Assembly (NCBI GenBank): GCA_023460155.1
Contig: JAEWRF010000183.1
Location: forward strand, 1 to 5,018
DNA from: Bacillota bacterium
GTDB taxonomy: Bacteria; Bacillota; Clostridia; Oscillospirales; Acutalibacteraceae
Length of the DNA: 5,018 nt
Direction of reading: 5' to 3'
In this document: positions 1 to 5,018 of the stretch, in pieces
Numbering within the stretch: position 1 is the stretch's first letter
Layout: the number at the start of each line of letters is the position of its first letter
Translations under genes and position numbers: made by a program
Notes under the pieces: generated by a model
The model's input: only the letters and a program-made list of their open reading frames with translations
Database searches by the model: none
What the model was told of the DNA's origin: nothing

Positions 1-7
1 ACAAATA

Positions 8-25
8 TTGTGATATATTTAACAT
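8..25. promoter_or_regulatory. Probable Rex (redox-sensing repressor) operator
   Basis: The 18-base element TTGTGATATATTTAACAT is an imperfect inverted repeat. Against the clostridial Rex consensus TTGTTAA-N4-TTAACAA it matches 11 of 14 half-site bases. It also matches 11 of 14 in the TTGTGAA-W4-TTCACAA form known from other Gram-positives, and its centre, ATAT, is all A/T. Rex represses fermentation genes when NADH is low and leaves the DNA when NADH is high; thl and crt-bcd-etf-hbd transcripts are known Rex targets in clostridia. The element overlaps the predicted -10 box, where a repressor would block polymerase. The match was made by eye, and no rex gene is in the window. Confidence 0.6.
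11..19 (+). promoter_or_regulatory. Candidate extended -10 promoter element for the thl operon
   Basis: TGATATATT fits the extended -10 pattern TGnTATAAT with one mismatch. The matching -35 box would fall before base 1 and cannot be seen. Transcription would start near base 26, giving a leader of about 90 nt before thl. A rival pair, TTGCTC (30-35) and CAAAAT (53-58) with a 17-base spacer, is poorer in both boxes. The element lies inside the Rex-like repeat, which supports a regulated promoter here. Confidence 0.45.
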
Positions 26-106
26 AGTGTTGCTCTGGCTGCAAAACTATCGCAAAATTAATTTTTAGAAAATCAGAAATCCGTAATGTCAAGGTAAAAA
101 ATGAAT

Positions 107-111
107 GGAGG
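107..111 (+). promoter_or_regulatory. Shine-Dalgarno sequence that fixes the thl start
   Basis: GGAGG ends 7 nt before the ATG at 119. An in-frame ATG at 101 would place this same GGAGG inside the coding sequence and has only an A-rich stretch with a weak AAGG upstream. Starting at 119 gives MSKKIVLAGACRT, the usual N-terminus of clostridial acetyl-CoA acetyltransferases, so 119 is preferred. Confidence 0.9.
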
Positions 112-118
112 AAAACTT

Positions 119-1303
119 ATGTCGAAAAAAATCGTTCTGGCGGGCGCATGCCGTACCGCAATCGGCAAAATGGGCGGCGCGTTGGTGAATGTCTCCACCC
201 CGGAACTCGCCACTGCTGTGGTCAAGGAAACAATGAAGCGTGCAGGAATCGCGCCGGAGCAGGTGGACGAAGTCATTCTCGGCTGTGTTTACCAGGCCGG
301 CATCGGGCAGAACGTTGCCCGGCAGGCATCCGTCTATGCGGGTATCCCGATTTCCACTCCGGCATTCACGCTGAACAACCTCTGCGGTTCCGGCCTGAAA
401 AGTATCAACGTTGCTGCCGCTCTGATTGAGGCAGGCGAAGCCGACGTCATCGTCGCGGGCGGCGCGGAAAGCATGTCCGGCGCTCCTTTCCTGCTGAAAA
501 ACGCCCGTTTCGGCTATCGTATGAACAACGGCACTCTGATTGATTCCATGATCAATGATGGTCTGGAGGACACCTTCCACCATTATCACATGGGCATTAC
601 GGCGGAAAACATTGCGGAAAAATACGGCATCACCCGTCAGATGCAGGATGAATTTTCCGCTAACAGCCAGCAGAAGGCGGAAAAAGCAATCGCCGAAGGA
701 AAATTCAAGGACGAAATCGTCCCGATCGACATTAAAGTGAAAAAGCAGATTGTTTCTTTCGACACCGACGAAGCTCCCCGCAAGGGCGTTACGGCGGAAG
801 GTCTTGCCGGCCTGAAACCTGCTTTCAAGAAGGACGGAACTGTTACCGCGGCCAATGCCTCCGGAATCAACGACGCTGCTTGCGCTCTTGTGGTGATGAC
901 TGAGGATAAGGCAAAAGAACTTGGCGTGAAGCCTTTGGCCTACTGGGTAGGCGGCGCTTCCGCAGGTGTGGATCCGGCCTACATGGGTCTCGGTCCGATT
1001 GAATCCACGAAAAAGCTGATGAAGAAGCTTGGCATGAAGGTCAGCGACATGGACCTCATTGAGGCGAACGAAGCGTTTGCCGCTCAGTCCATTGCAGTGT
1101 GCAGAGACCTTGAATTCGATATGAGCAAAGTGAACGTCAACGGCGGCGCCATTGCGCTGGGCCATCCGGTCGGCTGCTCCGGCGCCCGCATCCTCACCAC
1201 TCTGATGTATGAGATGGAGAAGAGGAAGAGCGGCTACGGCCTCGCAACCCTTTGCGTCGGCGGCGGCATGGGCGTTTCCTGTGTCGTTAAGAGATACGAA
1301 TAA
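119..1303 (+). CDS. thl: Acetyl-CoA acetyltransferase (biosynthetic thiolase)
   Basis: This cytoplasmic enzyme condenses two acetyl-CoA into acetoacetyl-CoA and releases CoA, the entry step of butyrate synthesis. The 394-residue length is normal for biosynthetic thiolases. The nucleophile is Cys89 in NLCGSG, His157 lies in HMGITAE, Asn317 in the NEAFAAQ motif, His349 in GGAIALGHPVG, and the second catalytic Cys379 in CVGGGMG. These correspond closely to Cys89, His348 and Cys378 of the well-studied Zoogloea-type enzyme. The ATG at 119 is used rather than the in-frame ATG at 101, because GGAGG (107-111) lies between them. It is the first gene of the cluster and is followed 36 nt later by crt. 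The Rex-like site upstream suggests control by NADH/NAD+. Nothing points to truncation or damage. A degradative role is possible in principle, but the neighbours argue for synthesis. Confidence 0.97.
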   Translation: MSKKIVLAGACRTAIGKMGGALVNVSTPELATAVVKETMKRAGIAPEQVDEVILGCVYQAGIGQNVARQASVYAGIPISTPAFTLNNLCGSGLKSINVAAALIEAGEADVIVAGGAESMSGAPFLLKNARFGYRMNNGTLIDSMINDGLEDTFHHYHMGITAENIAEKYGITRQMQDEFSANSQQKAEKAIAEGKFKDEIVPIDIKVKKQIVSFDTDEAPRKGVTAEGLAGLKPAFKKDGTVTAANASGINDAACALVVMTEDKAKELGVKPLAYWVGGASAGVDPAYMGLGPIESTKKLMKKLGMKVSDMDLIEANEAFAAQSIAVCRDLEFDMSKVNVNGGAIALGHPVGCSGARILTTLMYEMEKRKSGYGLATLCVGGGMGVSCVVKRYE

Positions 1304-1318
1304 GCTTCGTCCGAAATC

Positions 1319-1331
1319 GGAGGAAAGAAGG
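1319..1331 (+). promoter_or_regulatory. Double Shine-Dalgarno region of crt
   Basis: The perfect GGAGG at 1319-1323 is 16 nt from the crt ATG at 1340, which is long for efficient initiation. A second, weaker purine tract, GAAGG (1327-1331), is 8 nt from the ATG and may be the one used. No alternative in-frame start codon lies between them, and the protein from 1340 begins as crotonases do, so the start is secure although the spacing is unusual. Confidence 0.55.
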
Positions 1332-1339
1332 CTGTCAAG

Positions 1340-2116
1340 ATGAGCTATGTAAAGTATGAGCAGAAAGACTTTGTCGGTGTCGTTACGATCGACCGGGAAG
1401 AGGCTCTGAACGCACTGAATCCGGAAGTTCTTGACGATCTGGAAGCAGTCATTGACGCGGTGCCGCTCGACAGCACCCGCTGCCTGATCATCACGGGCGC
1501 CGGAAACAAGTCTTTCGTTGCGGGCGCGGACATCGGGGCGATGTCCACCATGACGAAGGAGCAGGGGAAGGCTTTCAGCGCAAAGGGGAACGGAGTGTTC
1601 CGCAAAATTGAAAGCTTCCCGATTCCCGTGATTGCGGCGGTGAACGGCTTTGCTCTCGGCGGCGGCTGCGAGCTCTCCCTCTCCTGCGACATCCGCATCG
1701 CTTCCGAAAACGCGCTGTTCGGTCAGCCGGAAGCCGGTCTCGGCATCACTCCCGGCTTCGGCGGCACGCAGCGGCTTGCCCGCACCATCGGCGTCGGGAA
1801 AGCCAAGGAACTGATTTACACCTGCGGCAAGGTGAAGGCGGACGAAGCGCTTCGCCTCGGACTGGTCAACGCCGTTTACCCGGCGGATCAGCTGATGGAC
1901 GAAGCCCTGAAGCTTGCCGGCAAGATTGCGCGCAACGCGCCGATCGCGGTGCGCCAGTGCAAAAAGGCGATTAACCTCGGCCTGCAGCTGGACATTGACA
2001 AGGCTGTCGCGCTTGAAGCGGAGCTTTTCGGCTTCTGCTGTGACACGAAGGACCAGAAAAACGCTATGACGGCGTTCGTCGAAAAGCGCAAACCCGATCC
2101 TTTTGTAAACGAATAA
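1340..2116 (+). CDS. crt: Crotonase (short-chain enoyl-CoA hydratase / 3-hydroxybutyryl-CoA dehydratase)
   Basis: The product reversibly dehydrates 3-hydroxybutyryl-CoA to crotonyl-CoA in the cytoplasm. It is 258 residues long, as expected for a single-domain crotonase. The AGADIGAM segment (61-68) and Gly108 in GFALGGGCE should form the oxyanion hole that holds the thioester carbonyl. The two catalytic glutamates are Glu111 (GGGCELSLSCD) and Glu131 (GQPEAGLGITPG), with the same 20-residue spacing as Glu144 and Glu164 of rat hydratase. Having both glutamates indicates a true hydratase rather than an isomerase or another crotonase-fold enzyme. The C-terminus, KRKPDPF, is also typical. It sits between thl and hbd, 36 and 52 nt away, so co-transcription is expected. 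The ribosome binding site spacing is odd (see the separate entry); the coding sequence looks intact. Confidence 0.96.
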   Translation: MSYVKYEQKDFVGVVTIDREEALNALNPEVLDDLEAVIDAVPLDSTRCLIITGAGNKSFVAGADIGAMSTMTKEQGKAFSAKGNGVFRKIESFPIPVIAAVNGFALGGGCELSLSCDIRIASENALFGQPEAGLGITPGFGGTQRLARTIGVGKAKELIYTCGKVKADEALRLGLVNAVYPADQLMDEALKLAGKIARNAPIAVRQCKKAINLGLQLDIDKAVALEAELFGFCCDTKDQKNAMTAFVEKRKPDPFVNE

Positions 2117-2118
2117 CC

Positions 2119-2153
2119 GCGGGACGGTATCCCCGCATCAAATTTTAAATTTT
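2119..2153 (+). other. Small hairpin and AAATTTT direct repeat in the crt-hbd gap
   Basis: GCGGG (2119-2123) can pair with CCCGC (2132-2136) across an 8-base loop, just after the crt stop. Bases 2140-2153 are then a perfect tandem duplication of AAATTTT. The stem is short and no T-run follows it directly, so it does not look like an intrinsic terminator, and hbd has its own strong ribosome binding site only a few bases on. It may affect mRNA stability or keep the hbd start region unpaired; this is inference. Confidence 0.35.
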
Positions 2154-2168
2154 ACGGGAGGTAACAAA

Positions 2169-3008
2169 ATGATCGTTGGAATTATCGGCGCAGGCACCAT
2201 GGGCTCCGGAATTGCCCAGGCATTTGCCCAGACGGAAGGCTACTCCGTAAAGCTCTGCGATATCAACGAGGAGTTTGCGGCAGGCGGCAAAGCAAAGATC
2301 GCAAAGGGTCTGAACCGGCTCGTTTCCAAGGGAAAAATGGAACAGGCCAAGGCGGACGCGATCCTTGCCAAGATCACGACCGGCACCAAGGAAATCACGG
2401 CGGACTGCGACCTGGTTATTGAAGCGGCGCTTGAAAAGATGGATGTCAAGAAGGCGCTGTTCAAGGATCTTGAAACAATCTGCAAGCCGGAGTGCATCTT
2501 TGCAACCAACACATCTTCGCTTTCCATCACGGAAATCGGCAGCGCACTGAAGCGCCCGATCTGCGGCATGCATTTCTTCAATCCGGCACCGGTCATGAAG
2601 CTGGTCGAGGTGATTGCCGGCATCAATACTCCGGCTGAGACCATTGAAAAAATCAAGGCGATCTCCGCGGAAATCGGCAAGACTCCGGTTCAGGTCAAAG
2701 AAGCTCCCGGTTTCGTCGTCAACCGTATTCTGGTTCCGATGATCAACGAGGGCATCGTTGTTCTTTCCGAGGGCACCGCTACGCCGGAAGATATCGACAC
2801 TGCCATGAAGCTGGGTGCGAACCATCCGATGGGCCCGCTGGAGCTTTCTGACCTGATCGGGAACGATATTGTTCTGGACGTTATGGAAGTCCTTTATGCC
2901 GAGACGGGCGATCCGAAGTACCGCCCCGCGCCTCTTCTCCGCAAAATGGTTCGCGGCGGCCTGCTTGGCCGGAAGACCGGAAAAGGCTTCTACGATTACA
3001 GCAAATAG
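2169..3008 (+). CDS. hbd: NAD(P)H-dependent 3-hydroxybutyryl-CoA dehydrogenase
   Basis: The enzyme reduces acetoacetyl-CoA to (S)-3-hydroxybutyryl-CoA, using the product of Thl and feeding Crt. The 279 residues begin with a Rossmann dinucleotide-binding loop, GIIGAGTMGSGIA (4-16), followed by LCDIN (29-33), whose Asp31 suggests a preference for NAD(H). The catalytic pair is His135 (GMHFFNPAP) and Glu147 (KLVEVI), with the usual 12-residue spacing. Asn185 in GFVVNRIL and Ser116 in NTSS match the Ser/His/Asn set known from the Clostridium butyricum enzyme. The C-terminal helical domain ends in GRKTGKGFYDYSK. Compared with my recollection of Clostridium Hbd (about 282 residues), the segment before GMHFF is two residues shorter (KRPICGMHFF). 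A strong GGGAGG (2156-2161) lies 7 nt before the ATG. It is a free-standing dehydrogenase, not fused to a hydratase domain as in FadB-type proteins. Confidence 0.96.
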   Translation: MIVGIIGAGTMGSGIAQAFAQTEGYSVKLCDINEEFAAGGKAKIAKGLNRLVSKGKMEQAKADAILAKITTGTKEITADCDLVIEAALEKMDVKKALFKDLETICKPECIFATNTSSLSITEIGSALKRPICGMHFFNPAPVMKLVEVIAGINTPAETIEKIKAISAEIGKTPVQVKEAPGFVVNRILVPMINEGIVVLSEGTATPEDIDTAMKLGANHPMGPLELSDLIGNDIVLDVMEVLYAETGDPKYRPAPLLRKMVRGGLLGRKTGKGFYDYSK

Positions 3009-3042
3009 GCAGTTGTTTCAAATATGATTTGGAGGAACGAGT

Positions 3043-4182
3043 ATGGACTTCGAACTGAGTAAAGAACACGAAATGGCCAGAACTCTTTTCCGTGAATTTG
3101 CGGAAAAGGAGATCAAGCCGTACGCGCAGGAAATCGACGAGGATGAGCGTTTCCCCAGCGAGGCGCTCGCAAAATTCAAGCAATTCGGATTTATGGGTAT
3201 TCCGTATCCGAAGGAGTACGGCGGGCAGGGCTGCGACACGCTGACCTATGAAATCTGCATTGAAGAGGTCTGCAAGGTCTGCGCCACAACCGGCACCATG
3301 CTTTCCGCTCACACTTCCCTCGGCACCTGGCCGATATACAAATTCGGCACCGATGAGCAGAAGAAGAAATATCTTCCGAAGCTTTGCTCCGGCGAATATC
3401 TCGGAGCTTTCGCTCTGACGGAGCCGAACGCAGGCACGGATTCCTCCGCTCAGCAGACCAAGGCTGTGCTGGAAGGCGATCACTACGTGCTGAACGGCAG
3501 CAAAATTTTCATAACGAATGCCGGCTATGCCGATACATACATTGTTTTTGCCATGACGGACAAAAGCGCGGGCAACCACGGAATTTCCGCTTTCATTGTT
3601 GAAAAGACGTTCCCAGGTTTCTCCGTAGGCAAAAAGGAAAAGAAAATGGGCATCCACGGTTCTGCTACCTGCGAGCTCATTTTTGAAAACTGCATCGTCC
3701 CGAAGGAAAACCTCCTCGGTCAGGAGGGCAAGGGCTTTACCGTTGCTATGACGACTCTGGACGGAGGCCGCATCGGCATTGCCGCTCAGGCTCTCGGCAT
3801 TGCGGAGGGCGCCCTGGACGAGACCATCAAATATGTCAAGGAAAGAAAGCAGTTCGGCCGTCCTCTGGCAAAGTTCCAGAATACTCAGTTTGAGATTGCC
3901 GATATGGTCACGAAGACCCAGGCCGCTCAGTACCTGATGTACCGCTCCGCTGTTGCAAAGGATGTACAGAAGAGCATTTCCCTGGAAGCAGCCGAAGCAA
4001 AGCTTTTCTGTGCCCAGAACGCGATGGATGTCACCACCCGCTGCCTGCAGCTCTACGGCGGCTACGGCTTCACCAGAGAGTATCCGATTGAACGTATGAT
4101 GCGCGATGCGAAGATTACCGAAATCTACGAGGGCACCAGCGAGGTCCAGAAGATGGTAATTTCCAAATATGCCTTGAAGTAA
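3043..4182 (+). CDS. bcd: Butyryl-CoA dehydrogenase (short-chain acyl-CoA dehydrogenase, FAD)
   Basis: This flavoprotein reduces crotonyl-CoA to butyryl-CoA, taking electrons from EtfAB; in clostridia the Bcd-Etf complex couples this exergonic step to ferredoxin reduction by NADH. The 379 residues have the acyl-CoA dehydrogenase plan: an N-terminal helical domain to about 120, a middle beta domain with the flavin-contact signature ALTEPNAGTD (124-133), and a C-terminal helical domain with the second family signature starting QLYGGYGF (336-343). The catalytic base is Glu363 in ITEIYEGTSE, equivalent to Glu367 of the Megasphaera enzyme. KMGIHGSAT (201-209) has His205 where many relatives have Arg. 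There is no signal peptide or membrane segment. GGAGGA (3031-3036) is 6 nt before the ATG. The adjoining etfB gene, 27 nt downstream, supports a dedicated electron partner. Confidence 0.96.
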   Translation: MDFELSKEHEMARTLFREFAEKEIKPYAQEIDEDERFPSEALAKFKQFGFMGIPYPKEYGGQGCDTLTYEICIEEVCKVCATTGTMLSAHTSLGTWPIYKFGTDEQKKKYLPKLCSGEYLGAFALTEPNAGTDSSAQQTKAVLEGDHYVLNGSKIFITNAGYADTYIVFAMTDKSAGNHGISAFIVEKTFPGFSVGKKEKKMGIHGSATCELIFENCIVPKENLLGQEGKGFTVAMTTLDGGRIGIAAQALGIAEGALDETIKYVKERKQFGRPLAKFQNTQFEIADMVTKTQAAQYLMYRSAVAKDVQKSISLEAAEAKLFCAQNAMDVTTRCLQLYGGYGFTREYPIERMMRDAKITEIYEGTSEVQKMVISKYALK

Positions 4183-4195
4183 GGCGGAAACTCTA

Positions 4196-4201
4196 AGGAG
4201 G
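4196..4201 (+). promoter_or_regulatory. Shine-Dalgarno sequence supporting a TTG start for etfB
   Basis: AGGAGG, within AAGGAGGG at 4195-4202, ends 8 nt before the TTG at 4210. Reading from this TTG gives MKIVVCIKQVP, the standard N-terminus of EtfB proteins. No ATG or GTG in the gap gives a longer in-frame protein, and a later start would cut into the conserved first strand. Confidence 0.88.
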
Positions 4202-4209
4202 GAAATTCT

Positions 4210-4995
4210 TTGAAAATCGTAGTTTGCATAAAGCAGGTACCGAATACCAACGAAGTAAAACTGGACCCCAAAACCGGCACGCTGATCCGCGAAGGGGTTC
4301 CCAGCATCATTAATCCGGATGATAAGGCCGGCCTCGAGGCCGCTCTTCGTCTGAAGGATTCTCAGGGTGCGACCGTGACCGTTCTTTCCATGGGTCCGCC
4401 GCAGGCTGACGCAGCTCTCCGTGAAGCACTTGCCATGGGTGCCGACGAGGCCATTCTTGTGACCGACCGCGCGTTCGGCGGAGCCGACACTTGGGCAACG
4501 GCTCACACGATTGCGGCCGCTTTGAAAACGCTTGACTACGACCTCATCATCACGGGCCGTCAGGCGATCGACGGTGACACCGCGCAGGTTGGCCCGCAGA
4601 TTGCAGAAAACCTGAATCTTACCAACATCAGCTATGCGGAAGACATCAAAGTTGAGGGTGACTATGTCATCGTCAAACGTCAGTTTGAGGACCGCTATCA
4701 TGTCGTCAAGGCGAAGATGCCCTGCCTGATCACCGCGCTGAGCGAGCTGAACGTGCCCCGTTACATGACTCCCGGCGGAATTTTCACCGCTTACCGGGAA
4801 AAGGAAATCAAGATTCTTACCCGTAAGGATCTTGATGTTGCCGATGATGCGATCGGTCTTAAGGGATCTCCGACAAGAGTTGTCAAGACCTTTACCAAGA
4901 GCGCGAAAGCTGCCGGTACGGTGGTCAACAATCTGAATCCGCAGGAAGCGGCTGAGTACGTGCTTGAAAAGCTCAGAGAAAAATTCATTATTTAG
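4210..4995 (+). CDS. etfB: Electron-transfer flavoprotein beta subunit (Bcd-associated, probably bifurcating)
   Basis: EtfB pairs with EtfA to carry electrons to Bcd. In bifurcating clostridial complexes the beta-subunit FAD takes a hydride from NADH and splits the two electrons between ferredoxin and crotonyl-CoA. The 261 residues match the family's usual length of about 260. The N-terminus MKIVVCIKQVPNT, the segment VLSMGPPQAD (58-67), AFGGADTWAT (88-97) and the nucleotide-binding stretch GRQAIDGDTAQVGPQ (116-130) are all typical of ETF beta subunits. To my recollection they resemble the clostridial Bcd-linked type more than the mitochondrial AMP-binding type. The family signature region around VKRQFEDRYHVVK (155-167) is close to the usual pattern, with Arg162 where an acidic residue or Gly is common. 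The start codon is TTG, fixed by AGGAGG 8 nt upstream. Family membership is near certain; bifurcation is inferred from context. Confidence 0.95.
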   Translation: MKIVVCIKQVPNTNEVKLDPKTGTLIREGVPSIINPDDKAGLEAALRLKDSQGATVTVLSMGPPQADAALREALAMGADEAILVTDRAFGGADTWATAHTIAAALKTLDYDLIITGRQAIDGDTAQVGPQIAENLNLTNISYAEDIKVEGDYVIVKRQFEDRYHVVKAKMPCLITALSELNVPRYMTPGGIFTAYREKEIKILTRKDLDVADDAIGLKGSPTRVVKTFTKSAKAAGTVVNNLNPQEAAEYVLEKLREKFII

Positions 4996-5018
4996 TTTTT
5001 GAAAGTGGTGAGCAAGAT
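4996..5018 (+). other. Start region of a further gene, probably etfA, cut by the window end
   Basis: After the etfB stop, GTGGTGA (5005-5011) resembles the 3' part of a Shine-Dalgarno sequence, and the window ends in AT (5017-5018), which would be an ATG if the next base is G. Alternatively GTG at 5008 could itself be the start, reading Met-Ser-Lys. No terminator lies in these 23 bases. In known operons etfA follows etfB directly, so etfA is the expected gene, but no diagnostic coding sequence is visible. Confidence 0.5.

Noticed and set aside
30..58. Promoter pair TTGCTC / CAAAAT with 17-base spacing
   Set aside because: Both boxes match the consensus weakly (CAAAAT is 4 of 6); the extended -10 at 11-19 is better and overlaps the operator-like repeat.
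89..1165. 358-codon open frame on the minus strand, opposite thl
   Set aside because: It is explained by codon bias of thl, with no recognisable domain.
2119..2136. Intrinsic terminator after crt
   Set aside because: The stem is only 5 bp and is followed by ATCAAATTTT rather than an immediate T-run, and hbd follows in the same pathway with a strong ribosome binding site.
2145..2825. 226-codon open frame on the minus strand, opposite hbd
   Set aside because: It is a shadow of hbd with no recognisable domain.
2881..4701. 606-codon open frame on the minus strand, opposite bcd and etfB
   Set aside because: It lies wholly opposite well-supported genes and matches no family I recognise, and a long antisense frame is expected when strong codon bias keeps stop codons out of the complementary strand. 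No ribosome binding site or promoter for it was identified.
1..5018. CRISPR array, tRNA or rRNA genes, insertion sequence or phage remnants
   Set aside because: No spaced repeats, no tRNA- or rRNA-like stretches and no transposase or integrase coding sequence were seen; about 95% of the window is the five metabolic genes.
1..5018. A previously undescribed biological system
   Set aside because: Every gene belongs to a well-known pathway, and the catalytic residues I could identify in thl, crt, hbd and bcd are intact. Remaining novelty is limited to regulation and small sequence variants.

Overview
The window carries most of a butyryl-CoA synthesis operon from an anaerobic, low-redox Firmicute of class Clostridia. 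All five complete genes lie on the + strand, and their products convert acetyl-CoA to butyryl-CoA: thl (acetyl-CoA acetyltransferase), crt (crotonase), hbd (3-hydroxybutyryl-CoA dehydrogenase), bcd (butyryl-CoA dehydrogenase) and etfB (electron-transfer flavoprotein beta subunit). The fairly GC-rich coding sequence, strong GGAGG ribosome binding sites and the gene order thl-crt-hbd-bcd-etfB suggest the Oscillospiraceae/Ruminococcaceae side of the Clostridia (gut or fermenter butyrate or caproate producers) rather than AT-rich Clostridium sensu stricto. That placement is an inference from style and memory, not from a search.

Layout. Bases 1-118 are an AT-rich leader with no gene. It holds a Rex-like inverted repeat (8-25) overlapping a good extended -10 element (11-19), then a leader of roughly 90 nt and a strong Shine-Dalgarno sequence for thl. 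The genes follow at 119-1303, 1340-2116, 2169-3008, 3043-4182 and 4210-4995. The gaps are only 27-52 nt, each holds a Shine-Dalgarno sequence, and none holds a convincing terminator, so the five genes are most simply read as one transcript. The widest gap (crt-hbd) has a small GC hairpin and a duplicated AAATTTT. The window ends 23 nt after etfB, at what looks like the ribosome binding site and first bases of another gene, most likely etfA.

How the genes work together. Thl condenses two acetyl-CoA to acetoacetyl-CoA, Hbd reduces it to 3-hydroxybutyryl-CoA, Crt dehydrates that to crotonyl-CoA, and Bcd with EtfAB reduces crotonyl-CoA to butyryl-CoA. In known clostridial complexes the last step is flavin-based electron bifurcation, in which NADH reduces both crotonyl-CoA and ferredoxin. 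A Rex (NADH/NAD+ sensor) site at the promoter would tie expression to the redox state these enzymes relieve. The catalytic residues I could identify are present in thl, crt, hbd and bcd. No terminal butyrate-forming enzyme (CoA-transferase, or phosphotransbutyrylase plus butyrate kinase) is in the window.

I do not see a previously undescribed system. This is a well-known pathway cluster in good condition; the leader regulatory site is the most interesting point.
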